Assembly: GCF_004114425.1 (NCBI RefSeq)
Contig: NZ_RDQF01000038.1
Span: forward strand, 1 to 64,000
DNA length: 64,000 bases
Direction: 5' to 3'
Source of the DNA: Bradyrhizobium vignae
Lineage (GTDB): Bacteria > Pseudomonadota > Alphaproteobacteria > Rhizobiales > Xanthobacteraceae
The notes under the pieces are model-generated. The model made no database searches. It worked only from the letters and a program-made list of their open reading frames with translations, and was not told the origin of the DNA. Positions 25,853-34,240 of this stretch are shown here, piece by piece (the stretch's first letter is position 1; each line of letters starts with the position of its first letter). A program made the translations under genes and the position numbers.

Positions 25853-26008
25853 TCAGATCCAATGAGGAAAAGTGCCTACCAAGGCAGCAATTGCGGCCGC
25901 CAGCGCGCCAAGAAACGCATACAATCCGCAGAGCGCGACCACCCGCCAGCCGCTTAGCGCAACGGCCTCGCCGTCTTTGGGTTCACTGAATTCTGAGCGG
26001 CGTCGCAT
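25853..26008 (-). CDS. Small membrane protein, unknown
   Basis: A 51-residue frame: a charged N-terminus (RRRSEFSEPKDGEA) followed by one alanine-rich helix (VVALCGLYAFLGALAAAIAALVGTF). The ATG at 26008 gives the most sensible protein but has no clear ribosome site. It lies 160 bases upstream of phaAB on the same strand and could be co-expressed with it. No family is recognised. Confidence 0.35.
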   Translation of the reverse strand: MRRRSEFSEPKDGEAVALSGWRVVALCGLYAFLGALAAAIAALVGTFPHWI

Positions 26009-26261
26009 GTCGTGGATGCCATTCGTTGTTCCACGCAGGTGAGTCCAGCCCAATATAACGACGTGCTGCGGAATTGCGGCTCACATTCATGTCAAAGGCC
26101 GGCCCTACCGATTGAGGCGACAGAAGTTTGGACCCTCAGATGCGGACTGCCAGCGCACCATGTGCGTGCACAACTATGTAGGCGGATAACCACCCGCCTG
26201 CTTCACCTAGCAGTGCTCTTTCACTCGGTCTTCGGTATTGCAAGCGACTGTGCGGTTTCGC

Positions 26262-26314
26262 CGCAATGTCGCCGACGGGCTAAGGACACTATATTGGTTT
26301 TGCTATGGTTTATA
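26262..26314 (+). promoter_or_regulatory. Promoter-like block of Rnk paralog R3
   Basis: CGCAATGTC, TAAGGAC, TATATTGG and TATGG occur here in the same order and nearly the same spacing as upstream of R1 (16221-16260, minus strand). TATAGG near 26310 could serve as a -10. The block lies 150-200 bases before R3. Confidence 0.5.
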
Positions 26315-26380
26315 GGATAGAAATTGATACGCGCGCGGCGCGCTTTGATCTTCACGCCGGCCTTCTTCTCGCAGGCAGTT

Positions 26381-26414
26381 AGCCGGACGGTGTGCGCGCC
26401 GTCCGGGCTCTTTT
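26381..26414 (+). promoter_or_regulatory. Leader hairpin of Rnk paralog R3
   Basis: AGCCGGACGG pairs with CCGTCCGGGCT (one bulge) around an 8-base loop and is followed by CTTTT. It looks like a rho-independent terminator but lies between the promoter block and the R3 start, 54 bases before the ATG, so it suits an attenuator. The R1 leader carries nearly the same stem. Confidence 0.55.
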
Positions 26415-26467
26415 CGAGCTTTCGTGATCTCCACCCGAGAGATCGTATTGAAGCAGAAGGAGTTGTC

Positions 26468-26935
26468 ATGCTGCCCCTTCCGAAAATCGCGCTCACCGCA
26501 TCTGACTATCCACGGCTTGAACAGCTCGCCCACATTGCCGCCCGACAAGGAGACTTGGACGGGATATTCCTTATGGGTGAGATCAACAGGGCCGAGATCG
26601 TACCCGAAGAGTCGGAGGATCTCCCCTCATTCGTGACCATAGGATCGTGGGTCACCTATTCCACCAACTGGGGCGTTCCTCGGCGAAGGGTCCAACTGGT
26701 CTGGCCCGAGGAGTGTCAAGCGGATCTTGCCCGCATTTCAGTTTTGACGCCGTTAGGTGCGGCTTTGATCGGGCTCCAGGTCGGCGACCAAATGCCATAC
26801 TTCGTTGCCGGCTGTTTGAACGTTGTAAGGGTACAAAACGTGGCCCAGTCAGACGAGGTAGTGCCCCTCGTGCCCAGGACGGCGCGTCGGCAGAACAAGC
26901 CGCTTGATGATGACCCAGGACCATCTGCGGCGTAG
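26468..26935 (+). CDS. Rnk/GreA C-terminal-like protein (paralog R3)
   Basis: A 155-residue Rnk-family protein, close paralog of R1. It has LPLPKIALTASDYPRLEQLAHIAARQG, the YSTNWGVPRRRVQLVWPEE segment in place of the usual DxxTG turn, and ISVLTPLGAALIGLQVGDQMPYF. A 25-residue polar tail is extra. The ATG at 26468 follows AGAAGGAG by 4-5 bases, a good ribosome site. The YSTNWG/FWTNWG signature separates R1 and R3 from the other five copies and may mark a different partner. It stands alone with its own promoter and hairpin leader. Confidence 0.85.
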   Translation: MLPLPKIALTASDYPRLEQLAHIAARQGDLDGIFLMGEINRAEIVPEESEDLPSFVTIGSWVTYSTNWGVPRRRVQLVWPEECQADLARISVLTPLGAALIGLQVGDQMPYFVAGCLNVVRVQNVAQSDEVVPLVPRTARRQNKPLDDDPGPSAA

Positions 26936-27172
26936 GAGAGATCAGGGCCCAAGAAGCGTCAGCGGATCGACTTCGAGACAGCCGATAGGCGCAAAAGAGA
27001 TCTGACCGTTCTTTCGGTTTCGGAATGACAGCCAGATAGGTCGGTCGATCGGCGATGCGGGACCTACTATACGAGCGCGGCTTAGAGCACGGTTCTCCCT
27101 CGTAAATGCCACGGATCAGCTCGGCCGCATCAAACTTGCCCAACGCAAACCTCGGAAGAACGCGAGCAGGAT

Positions 27173-27430
27173 ATGAGGAAGACTAAAGGCGCGGAAATCG
27201 CTCTGTTGACCATTCTAACAGCCATATTGTTGCTCACCGGCGCTGGAGCTGTTGTTACGTGGGGAGCGACCACCGGTGTGGAAATCGGAAAGCATGGCTG
27301 GATAGCCCTTGGCCTCGGAACATTCTTCGCCCTGCTAGTCGGTTGCGGGCTGATGGCGCTGATGTTTTTCAGCAGTCGCAGCGGTCACGACGATATGGCG
27401 GACCCCTTCCGTCGGACAGACGTCAGATAG
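27173..27430 (+). CDS. Small two-helix membrane protein
   Basis: An 85-residue protein with two membrane helices (residues 9-30 and 43-66) separated by a short loop and followed by a charged tail. The ATG at 27173 has GCAGG 4-5 bases upstream. Codon use looks coding. No family is recognised. It lies alone between R3 and a decayed acyl-CoA synthetase fragment. Confidence 0.6.
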   Translation: MRKTKGAEIALLTILTAILLLTGAGAVVTWGATTGVEIGKHGWIALGLGTFFALLVGCGLMALMFFSSRSGHDDMADPFRRTDVR

Positions 27431-27547
27431 TCTTATCGTGCCCTCAAAGACGGCCAGACAGTCACCATTGAGGACAAATATTCGACTCTCTGAACCTAAA
27501 GGACGCCCGTCGCGTCTTTGCATTCTATCGGGCCCAGCAGTGCCCAA

Positions 27548-27888
27548 CGCGATGGCCTCCTCCATCGCGCCCGTCGAAAGGCGGTGCCCGGCGACGTTGA
27601 TGACGTCATCGGTGCAGCCGACCACCCGGACGTATCCATCCTGTCTGAGTATCCGGCGTCGGCCGTGATGAAGTACTGGCGTAACGCTGCAGATAGCCTC
27701 CCTCGAATCGATCGTTCGCGTACCAATGGGTGACGGCCGTGCCAGGCCGGAGCGCCAATTTCGGGCCCCGACATCTCGCCGGTGGCGACCTCGGTTTCTT
27801 CCGCACCATCGTAGCCCGGCATCGAGACCGAGGGCGACCCGTGCTTAATCGGCAGAATGCCGAGGCAATTCGGTTCGCAGCGATGGAT
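27548..27888 (-). pseudogene. prpE: Propionyl/acetyl-CoA synthetase fragment
   Basis: Pieces of the C-terminal third of a PrpE/Acs-type adenylate-forming enzyme appear in order but in different frames. NCLGILPIKHGSPSVSMPGYD (27870 down), YFITADAGYSD (about 27660) and TDDVINVAGHRLSTGAMEEAIA (27615 down) are family hallmarks. At least two frameshifts separate them, and the ends are missing. It is a decayed remnant with no function expected. A 46-base repeat copy lies just beyond its 5' end at 27912-27957. Confidence 0.7.
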
Positions 27889-27911
27889 CGTCCGGTAATA
27901 CATCAACTAAC

Positions 27912-27957
27912 GCATCGACTTCGCGCTGCAAACTCTCTCAATTCGATCAGCGCGTCT
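27912..27957. repeat. 46-base direct repeat, copy 1
   Basis: This stretch matches 29863-29908 at 42 of 46 positions, in the same orientation, 1951 bases apart. The two copies bracket the transaldolase gene. The core reads GCGCTGCAAACTCTCTCAAT. The origin is unknown. Confidence 0.6.
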
Positions 27958-28182
27958 AGCCGGACGGGATCCGATCCCTAGGCATGTCTGTCGTTCTTTG
28001 GGTGCCGTCCGCGGCTAATCTGGGCCAAGACATCTTGCGCTGTGGCGCGCGCAGTTCGAGTCGACATCTCACTAGCATCACCAATAGAACCTTTAATGGA
28101 TTAAGCCCGCTTGCCGGGCGCATCAGGTCGCCTTGGACGCTGAAGGTCCTCCGGGGCCTTCCGGAGCATGAAGTTTGCTCTT

Positions 28183-28204
28183 AACTCTCAGGAAAATTCG
28201 TTTG
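28183..28204 (+). promoter_or_regulatory. AAC-N10-WTTCGTTTG motif, site 1
   Basis: AAC, ten bases, then ATTCGTTTG, with CA at the conserved inner position. It lies 215 bases before the transaldolase start. Seven more sites of the same pattern occur in this island. Confidence 0.45.
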
Positions 28205-28419
28205 TCTGAAGTAAACGTCAGGCTCACGATAGAGCTCAGACAGTTTGTCGCTTGTCAAATGCGCACAAGAGACAAAACCAAGACGGCGTGACGTAAGCGC
28301 GGCCTTTGGAGATCTGATGTGTGAACAACGGCGTAATCCAGTCCCGTCGCCGGACGACCGGAGCGCATCCATCGCCTGGCGCCGTCTATGCCCGTCGCAT
28401 TCAACACGGAGGTAGCGCG

Positions 28420-29505
28420 ATGAATCCGACAAGAACGCTTCACGATTTCGGTCAAAGCTTGTGGCTTGACAACATCACTCGCGATTTGCTCAACGATGGC
28501 ACTTTGCAACGTTACATCGACGAGCTCTCGGTGACGGGACTGACGTCGAACCCCGCAATCTTCAATCATGCGATCAACAGCAGCACGACCTATGACGTCG
28601 ACATTTCCCAGCAGGCGTTGCCGACGAAATCGGCTGAGGATATTTTTTTCGATCTGGCCTTGGCAGATTTGACCCGCGCCGCCGAGTTGTTTCAACCTGT
28701 TTTCGCCCGGACAAACGGGATCGACGGCTGGGTGTCGCTAGAAGTCTCGCCCGCCTTAGCTCATGACAGCGACAAGACCGTCGAGGCGGCGCTCGAGCTT
28801 CACCGGCGTGGCGGCAAGTCCAACCTGTTCATTAAGATTCCCGGCACTGCGGAAGGGCTGCCTGCTATCGAGGCGGCTATCTTTGCCGGCGTTCCCATCA
28901 ACGTCACGCTGCTTTTTTCACGCGAGCAATACGTCGCGGCTGCCGAGTCCTACCTGCGCGGCGTCGAGCGGCGCATCGCGGCGGGGTTGAATCCGGCAGT
29001 CGCCTCGGTCGCCTCGCTCTTCGTCAGCCGCTGGGATGTCGCGGTCGCCGACAAGGTTCCGGGCGCGCTGACAACCCGGCTCGGCATAGCCGTCGCTCAG
29101 CGGACCTACAAGGCTTATCGAGAGTTGTTGGCCTCCCCGCGCTTCCTGCGCGTCGCCAACGCCGGCGCACTACCTCAGCGCCTGCTATGGGCCAGCACCG
29201 GCACCAAAGATCCGCACGCCTCCGATATGCTCTACATCAAAGCGCTCGCGGCACCTTTCACGATCAATACGATACCGGACGCTACCCTCAAGGCCTTTGA
29301 AGACCACGGCGAGGTCGACACGACGCTCGATCCTGACGGAGGAGACTGCGAGAGAGTTCTCGCCGAATTCTTGAAGGCCGGTATCGATATCGACGGACTC
29401 GCTGCCAAGCTGCAGAACGACGGCGCCCAGTCTTTCGTCAAGTCTTGGAGAGATTTGATGGGCCGTATCGACTCCAAGGGGAACGCGATCCGCAAAGCGA
29501 GCTGA
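28420..29505 (+). CDS. tal: Transaldolase
   Basis: A 361-residue transaldolase of the longer bacterial/plant type, exchanging three-carbon units between sugar phosphates in the non-oxidative pentose phosphate pathway. GLTSNPAIF (residues 40-48), NLFIKIPGT with the Schiff-base lysine at about residue 139, and INVTLLFS are visible. The ATG at 28420 has GGAGG 7 bases upstream; the frame to 28321 adds an implausible Arg-rich stretch. It stands alone between two copies of a 46-base repeat, so it may have arrived as a unit or been inserted beside decaying DNA. Confidence 0.92.
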   Translation: MNPTRTLHDFGQSLWLDNITRDLLNDGTLQRYIDELSVTGLTSNPAIFNHAINSSTTYDVDISQQALPTKSAEDIFFDLALADLTRAAELFQPVFARTNGIDGWVSLEVSPALAHDSDKTVEAALELHRRGGKSNLFIKIPGTAEGLPAIEAAIFAGVPINVTLLFSREQYVAAAESYLRGVERRIAAGLNPAVASVASLFVSRWDVAVADKVPGALTTRLGIAVAQRTYKAYRELLASPRFLRVANAGALPQRLLWASTGTKDPHASDMLYIKALAAPFTINTIPDATLKAFEDHGEVDTTLDPDGGDCERVLAEFLKAGIDIDGLAAKLQNDGAQSFVKSWRDLMGRIDSKGNAIRKAS

Positions 29506-29906
29506 CGTAGACAGTTATAACGTCCCGTACACCAGGCATTGTGCGGGAGCATTAGCGCCCTGTCATCCACCAGACCGGCCCGCCCACCCAGCGCTTGCTT
29601 TACCTCATTCACGGCTCGATGCGCGGGAGCTTCGGCATTCTGGTCCTTGCCGGCCCTTGGCATCCCGGATCGGCCGCTTGGCCGTCAAGGGCGCTTGACG
29701 CACGTCAAGAGCTCGTCATCTTCGATATCCGGATTGGCCATCCTTCATAGGTGACTGCGCACGACGAGATAGCGTCCATCGGGCTTCACCTTTACGCCGT
29801 TTCCGCCGCGCTGCGGGTCGCCAGCAGGGGCATTTCAAAGTCCAGAAGATGATTTGGATACTGCACCGACTTTGCGCTGCAAACTCTCTCAATTCTACCA
29901 GCGCGT
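29506..29906. other. Stretch without an intact gene
   Basis: About 400 bases hold no full gene. On the minus strand near 29760-29850 a short frame with DPQRGGNGVKVKPDGRYLVV looks like a decayed coding end, but I cannot name it. Copy 2 of the 46-base repeat lies at the right end. Confidence 0.4.
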
Positions 29907-29908
29907 CT
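29863..29908. repeat. 46-base direct repeat, copy 2
   Basis: Second copy of the repeat at 27912-27957 (4 mismatches). It ends at the stop codon of the NYN-domain gene, so on the minus strand it is the first sequence after that gene. Confidence 0.6.
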
Positions 29909-30410
29909 ATGTCTCGATTGAATTTCGTAAGGTCGCCAATTCGAGGAACTCGTCTGCCTGCCGTCTCAGCTCTTCGGATACCATCGCCGGTGCGGTCTGT
30001 ACACTTGACACGACCGTGGCTCTGACTCCCAAACGCTGAACCGCCTCGACGAGGGCAGAAAATCTGCCGTCCCCAGAGAAAAGGAACAGTTCATCCAGTT
30101 GCGGAGCGATCTCAAGCGCGTCAATGGCAAGGTCTATACCAATGCTGCGTCTCGACCTCCTACCCTCATCCTCATGGCGCTTGATCAACTTCGTACGGAC
30201 GGTGAACCGATTGACCTCGAGCCAGTCAGTGAGATGCTGAACGCCGCCGGCCGCGCTCTCTCTTATCGCCAAGTAGAAGTAAGAACGGACTATGACCCCG
30301 GATTTCTCGAATTCCAGCAATAATCTTTTGTAATCGATCTCGAAGCCAAGGTTTCTCGCTGTCCGATCCAGATTGGCTCCATCGATGAAGAGCGCTCTTC
30401 GTCCTGTCAT
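29907..30410 (-). CDS. NYN/LabA-like domain protein
   Basis: A 167-residue protein of the NYN (LabA/DUF88) family, a PIN-like fold often found in RNases. ALFIDGANLDRTARNLGFEIDYKRLLL opens with the first acidic residue; GIDLAIDALEIA and LFLFSGDGRFSALVEAVQRLG supply the remaining conserved acidic positions. The ATG at 30410 follows GGAAG and starts at the fold; a TTG at 30458 would add 16 residues. It lies 15 bases downstream of ctaD if the longer form is used, on the same strand. RNA cleavage is inferred from family only. Confidence 0.8.
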   Translation of the reverse strand: MTGRRALFIDGANLDRTARNLGFEIDYKRLLLEFEKSGVIVRSYFYLAIRESAAGGVQHLTDWLEVNRFTVRTKLIKRHEDEGRRSRRSIGIDLAIDALEIAPQLDELFLFSGDGRFSALVEAVQRLGVRATVVSSVQTAPAMVSEELRRQADEFLELATLRNSIET

Positions 30411-30473
30411 GCCTCTTGCTTCCGCGGCGATCTGAGTCGCCTGCTTCTTTCGCGCCAACGTGCGCAGTGGTTC

Positions 30474-32099
30474 CTAATGATCTCCCGAAATCCGAGGCAA
30501 TACTTGGAATTGGTGGAACGGCGGCGGAGACGAAAGCGTCCACTCCAGCGTGGTCGCGCCGGGTCCCCACGGGTTACCCGCTGCCGTTTCCTTCCGGACG
30601 AAGGCATGCACCATGGTCACGAAGAACGTGATCAAACCGGCGGCGGAGAGATAGGACCCAATTGACGCAATCTGATTGAAGCCGCCGAATGCATCCGGAT
30701 AATCTGCAATTCGGCGTGGCATTCCCGACAATCCGAGAAAATGCATCGGAAAAAACGCAACGTTGACGCCGACAAACGTCAGCCAGAAGTGCAATTTGCC
30801 GAGGGCTTCCGAGAACATGTATCCGGTCATTTTCGGAAACCAATAATACCAGCCTGCAAAAATTGCGAACACGGCACCAAGCGACAAGACGTAATGGAAA
30901 TGCGCAACGACGTAATAGGTGTCCTGCAGCGATCGATCGATGCCTGGGTTGGCGAGCACAACGCCGGTAACTCCGCCGACTGTGAACACGAAGATGAATC
31001 CGACAGCCCACAGCATCGGCGTCCTAAAGGATATGGAGCCGCCCCACATCGTGGCGATCCAGGAAAAGATCTTGATGCCCGTCGGCACAGCGATAACCAT
31101 GCTGGCCAAGGCGAAATACGCCTGCGCGCTGCTGGACATGCCGACGGTGTACATATGATGGGCCCAGACGAGGAACCCGATGACCCCAATTGCGAGCAGC
31201 GCATAGACCATGCCCAGATAGCCGAAGATCGGCTTGCGGCTGAACGTGGCGACGACATGGCTCACCATGCCGAAACCCGGCAGGATCATGATGTAGACCT
31301 CGGGATGACCGAAGAACCAGAACAGATGCTGGTACAGGATCGGGTCTCCGCCGCCTTCAGGCGCGAAGAACGTCGTTCCGAAATTGCGGTCGGTGAGAAG
31401 CATGGTAATGGCGCCGGCCAGTACAGGCAGAGACAGCAGCAGCAGGAAAGCCGTGACGATGACAGACCAGACGAACAACGGCATCTTATGCATCGTCATG
31501 CCGGGCGCTCGCATATTGAAGATCGTCGTGATGAAGTTGATCGAGCCGAGAATCGACGACGCACCCGCGAGATGCATCGACAAGATCACGAAATCGACTG
31601 CCGGTCCCGGATGACCAGCGGTCGACAACGGGGCGTAGAGCGTCCACCCGGTGCCGGCACCATCCGATCCAGGCGCGCCTTCGACGAACATCGAAATGAT
31701 GAGCAGAGCAAACGACGCCGGCAGCAGCCAGAATGAAATGTTGTTCATGCGCGGAAATGCCATGTCGGGCGCGCCGATCATGAGCGGCACCATCCAGTTG
31801 CCGACTCCGCCCATCATCGCAGGCATCAGCGTGAAGAAAATCATGATCAGGCCGTGGCCCGTTACGAATACGTTGTAGACGCGCGGGTCCGTGAAGATTT
31901 GCAGGCCGGTATGCTGCAACTCCATCCGAATCAAAACTGAGAAGGTTCCGCCGATAAAGCCTGCACATATGGCGAGCACGAAGTACATCGTGCCGATATC
32001 TTTGTGGTTAGTCGAATAGAGATATCGACGCCAGCCGCCCCGATGTGCCCGCCCCGCATCGTGCGCCTCGCCAACTGTCGACATGGTTGTCATCGTCAA
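30474..32099 (-). CDS. ctaD: Cytochrome c oxidase subunit I
   Basis: A 541-residue heme-copper oxidase subunit I of the aa3 type (A family), 12 membrane helices. The ligands are all present: His82 and His402 for heme a, His265 (GHPEVY, with the Glu267 proton gate and the Tyr269 cross-link), His314 and His315 for copper B, and His400 for heme a3. The APDMAFPRMNN loop of the D-channel is intact. Unusually, no ctaC (subunit II), ctaE (subunit III) or assembly gene is adjacent; a NYN-domain gene follows instead. It must borrow other subunits or replace the main CtaD under some condition. Confidence 0.93.
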   Translation of the reverse strand: MTMTTMSTVGEAHDAGRAHRGGWRRYLYSTNHKDIGTMYFVLAICAGFIGGTFSVLIRMELQHTGLQIFTDPRVYNVFVTGHGLIMIFFTLMPAMMGGVGNWMVPLMIGAPDMAFPRMNNISFWLLPASFALLIISMFVEGAPGSDGAGTGWTLYAPLSTAGHPGPAVDFVILSMHLAGASSILGSINFITTIFNMRAPGMTMHKMPLFVWSVIVTAFLLLLSLPVLAGAITMLLTDRNFGTTFFAPEGGGDPILYQHLFWFFGHPEVYIMILPGFGMVSHVVATFSRKPIFGYLGMVYALLAIGVIGFLVWAHHMYTVGMSSSAQAYFALASMVIAVPTGIKIFSWIATMWGGSISFRTPMLWAVGFIFVFTVGGVTGVVLANPGIDRSLQDTYYVVAHFHYVLSLGAVFAIFAGWYYWFPKMTGYMFSEALGKLHFWLTFVGVNVAFFPMHFLGLSGMPRRIADYPDAFGGFNQIASIGSYLSAAGLITFFVTMVHAFVRKETAAGNPWGPGATTLEWTLSSPPPFHQFQVLPRISGDH

Positions 32100-32433
32100 T
32101 TCCGATCAAGCATTCGAATGCTAGACCTGCTTGCCTCGCGACCTTCAAAGCAGGCGCTTGCATCTTTCTTCCATCAGAGCACCCGGGCGGCAATCGATTT
32201 TATTTGCAGCTTAAATGCATGATTCTTGATCTTTGAAACTTCACGTCCCTCTTCCGCGCCGACGTCGGAGACGTTGCGGACCACGTCCATTTGGATCGCG
32301 CGATGTCACATGTGGCTCTCTGGCGATTGATGACTTGAGCCAAAGGAGCGGGACAAACCTCTTCGCCGGCGGCGGAACGGCATGTCGGCTTCAGACCGGG
32401 CGAGCATTTGCGCCCGCCGGTCGCGTCACTCAC
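32100..32433. other. Intergenic stretch before ctaD
   Basis: About 330 bases without a convincing gene. A frame of 77 codons on the minus strand (32200-32433) has no ribosome site and no recognisable motif. This stretch probably holds the ctaD promoter, but no standard element could be assigned. Confidence 0.4.
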
Positions 32434-32673
32434 TTAAGATCGCCAGGAAGGTCTCGAGTATCTGGGAACCACCACCGGACACATCTCGCGGACCTTCCGA
32501 AATTCGCGTGCAATCTCTTCGTAGCCGACTGCGTCGAGGAATTCGCAGATCACCGTTTCGGCGCTGCTGTGCACGTTGCAGCCGTCGCTGCTTCGTTGCA
32601 GCGATTTCAGTTTAGCGATCGTGTCATGCTTGATGACCGTGTGCTCGAATTGCGATTTGGACAAAACCGGCAT
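32434..32673 (-). CDS. Small protein, unknown function
   Basis: A 79-residue frame: an N-terminal helical half (HTVIKHDTIAKLKSLQRSS) and SAETVICEFLDAVGYEEIAREFRKVREM, which looks like a real helical fold. The ATG at 32673 has GGAG 9 bases upstream. It lies between the end of livF2 (102 bases) and ctaD (334 bases) on the same strand. No family is recognised. Confidence 0.45.
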   Translation of the reverse strand: MPVLSKSQFEHTVIKHDTIAKLKSLQRSSDGCNVHSSAETVICEFLDAVGYEEIAREFRKVREMCPVVVPRYSRPSWRS

Positions 32674-32774
32674 TTAAACGTGCTCCCTATCCGACGTGGC
32701 ACGAACCTGTTCTTCCGCGCCTTCACATCGAAGCGACGTTCCTCGATACGGTCGTTCCGTCGCAAGCCGATGTC

Positions 32775-33509
32775 TCAAAGCCCGAGATAGGCACGTCGGA
32801 CTTCTGGATCGTCGATGAGCTGCTTGTCGGACCCACTACGAACGATACGTCCTGTTTCCATGACATAACCCCGATTGGCGACCGAGAGAGCCAGATTGAC
32901 GTCCTGCTCGACCAGCAGAACTGTCACGCCCTCGGTGCGGATGGCTACCAGCGCATCTATCAACAGCTCCACGACTACCGGTGCCAGCCCCAAGCTCATC
33001 TCGTCGATCATCAAAAGAGTTGGGGCGGCCATCAATCCGCGGGCCATCGCGCACATCTGCTGTTCGCCTCCCGATAAGCTGCCAGCCAGCTGACGCCGGC
33101 GCTCGGCCAGGCGCGGAAATAGAGAGTACATCCTGTCCAGGTCCCGGCGTACTGCAGACTTGTCCGCGCGTACGAACGCGCCCATCAACAGATTGTCCCG
33201 TACGCTCATGCGGTCGAAGAGCTGGCGGCCTTCAGGAACCTGCACGAGGCCGGCCCTAAAGGCACCGTCGGACGTCATCGGCAGGAGATCCCGGGAATTC
33301 AAGAACAAGCTGCCATGGCAGGGCAGCACGCGCGACAGCGCGCGCAGCAGAGTGGTTTTGCCCGCTCCGTTGCTGCCGACCAGCGCCACGACCTCGGCCG
33401 GGTAAATCTTCAAGGCTATGTCCTGCAAGACCGGCATTCCGCCGTAGCCCGCACTTACTCCGCGCACGTCGAGCAGCGGGACCGCTTTGGCTGCCGAATC
33501 CAATTTCAT
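32775..33509 (-). CDS. livF: ABC transporter ATP-binding protein LivF (second system)
   Basis: A 244-residue HAAT-family ATPase. Walker A is GSNGAGKTT near residue 46, the signature LSGGEQQMCAMARG, and Walker B LLMIDEMSLGLAP; LLVEQDV carries the usual Gln of LivF. The ATG at 33509 overlaps the livG2 stop by four bases. It is the last gene of the usp-coupled Liv operon. Ligand unknown. Confidence 0.9.
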   Translation of the reverse strand: MKLDSAAKAVPLLDVRGVSAGYGGMPVLQDIALKIYPAEVVALVGSNGAGKTTLLRALSRVLPCHGSLFLNSRDLLPMTSDGAFRAGLVQVPEGRQLFDRMSVRDNLLMGAFVRADKSAVRRDLDRMYSLFPRLAERRRQLAGSLSGGEQQMCAMARGLMAAPTLLMIDEMSLGLAPVVVELLIDALVAIRTEGVTVLLVEQDVNLALSVANRGYVMETGRIVRSGSDKQLIDDPEVRRAYLGL

Positions 33510-34240
33510 GCCCGCCTCTTGCCGAGATAGGCCTCGACAACCGTTTGGTTCGACAGGACGCGGCCTGGATCGCCCTCGGCGATCTTCACGCCATGATTCA
33601 GCACCAGCAGCCGATCCGACAGACTCCTGATGGCCTTGATGACGTGCTCGATGACAAGGACGCTGATCCCCTCATTGCGAACTTTGCGGATCACTCCGAT
33701 CACGTCTTCGATCTCGACCTGATTGAGACCAGCCATGACCTCATCGCAAAGAAGAACCTTCGGCTTCATTGCCAACGCCTTTGCCAGCTCGAGCCGCTTG
33801 CGGCCCGGCCCTCCTAGTTCGTCGGCGCGCTGATCGATATTTCTGGCCAGTCCGACGAACTCCAGCTGAGCGCGGGCCTGCTCACGGGCTTTCGCCATCT
33901 GGACCTGTCCGCCTCCCCGTCCGAACAGTGCCCCTACGGCGACGTTGTCCAGGACCGATAGGCCGGGAAATGGACGCATGATCTGGAAGGTGCGGCCTAT
34001 GCCCAGTCTCGCACGGCGATATGCAGGCAAGTGGACAATGGACCTTCCTTCGAAGAGGATGTCGCCGGAGCTCGGAGCCAGCGTTCCGCTTATGAGGCTG
34101 ACCAGCGTGGATTTGCCTGCACCGTTTGGACCGATCAGGCCGAGGATCTCGCCACGCAGCAGCATGAAGCTGACGTCGTCGACGGCGACTAGGCCCTCAA
34201 AGCGCCGGGTGACGTGATTGATCTCGAGCATCGCCGTCAT
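33506..34240 (-). CDS. livG: ABC transporter ATP-binding protein LivG (second system)
   Basis: A 244-residue HAAT ATPase with Walker A GPNGAGKST near residue 38. Its signature motif is degenerate, ELGGPGRKRLELAKAL instead of LSGGQ, and Walker B ends DEVMAGLN rather than DEP. Both variants occur in a subset of LivG proteins, so it is probably active. The switch His lies in LVIEHVIK. It overlaps livM2 and livF2 by four bases each. Confidence 0.88.
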   Translation of the reverse strand: MTAMLEINHVTRRFEGLVAVDDVSFMLLRGEILGLIGPNGAGKSTLVSLISGTLAPSSGDILFEGRSIVHLPAYRRARLGIGRTFQIMRPFPGLSVLDNVAVGALFGRGGGQVQMAKAREQARAQLEFVGLARNIDQRADELGGPGRKRLELAKALAMKPKVLLCDEVMAGLNQVEIEDVIGVIRKVRNEGISVLVIEHVIKAIRSLSDRLLVLNHGVKIAEGDPGRVLSNQTVVEAYLGKRRA

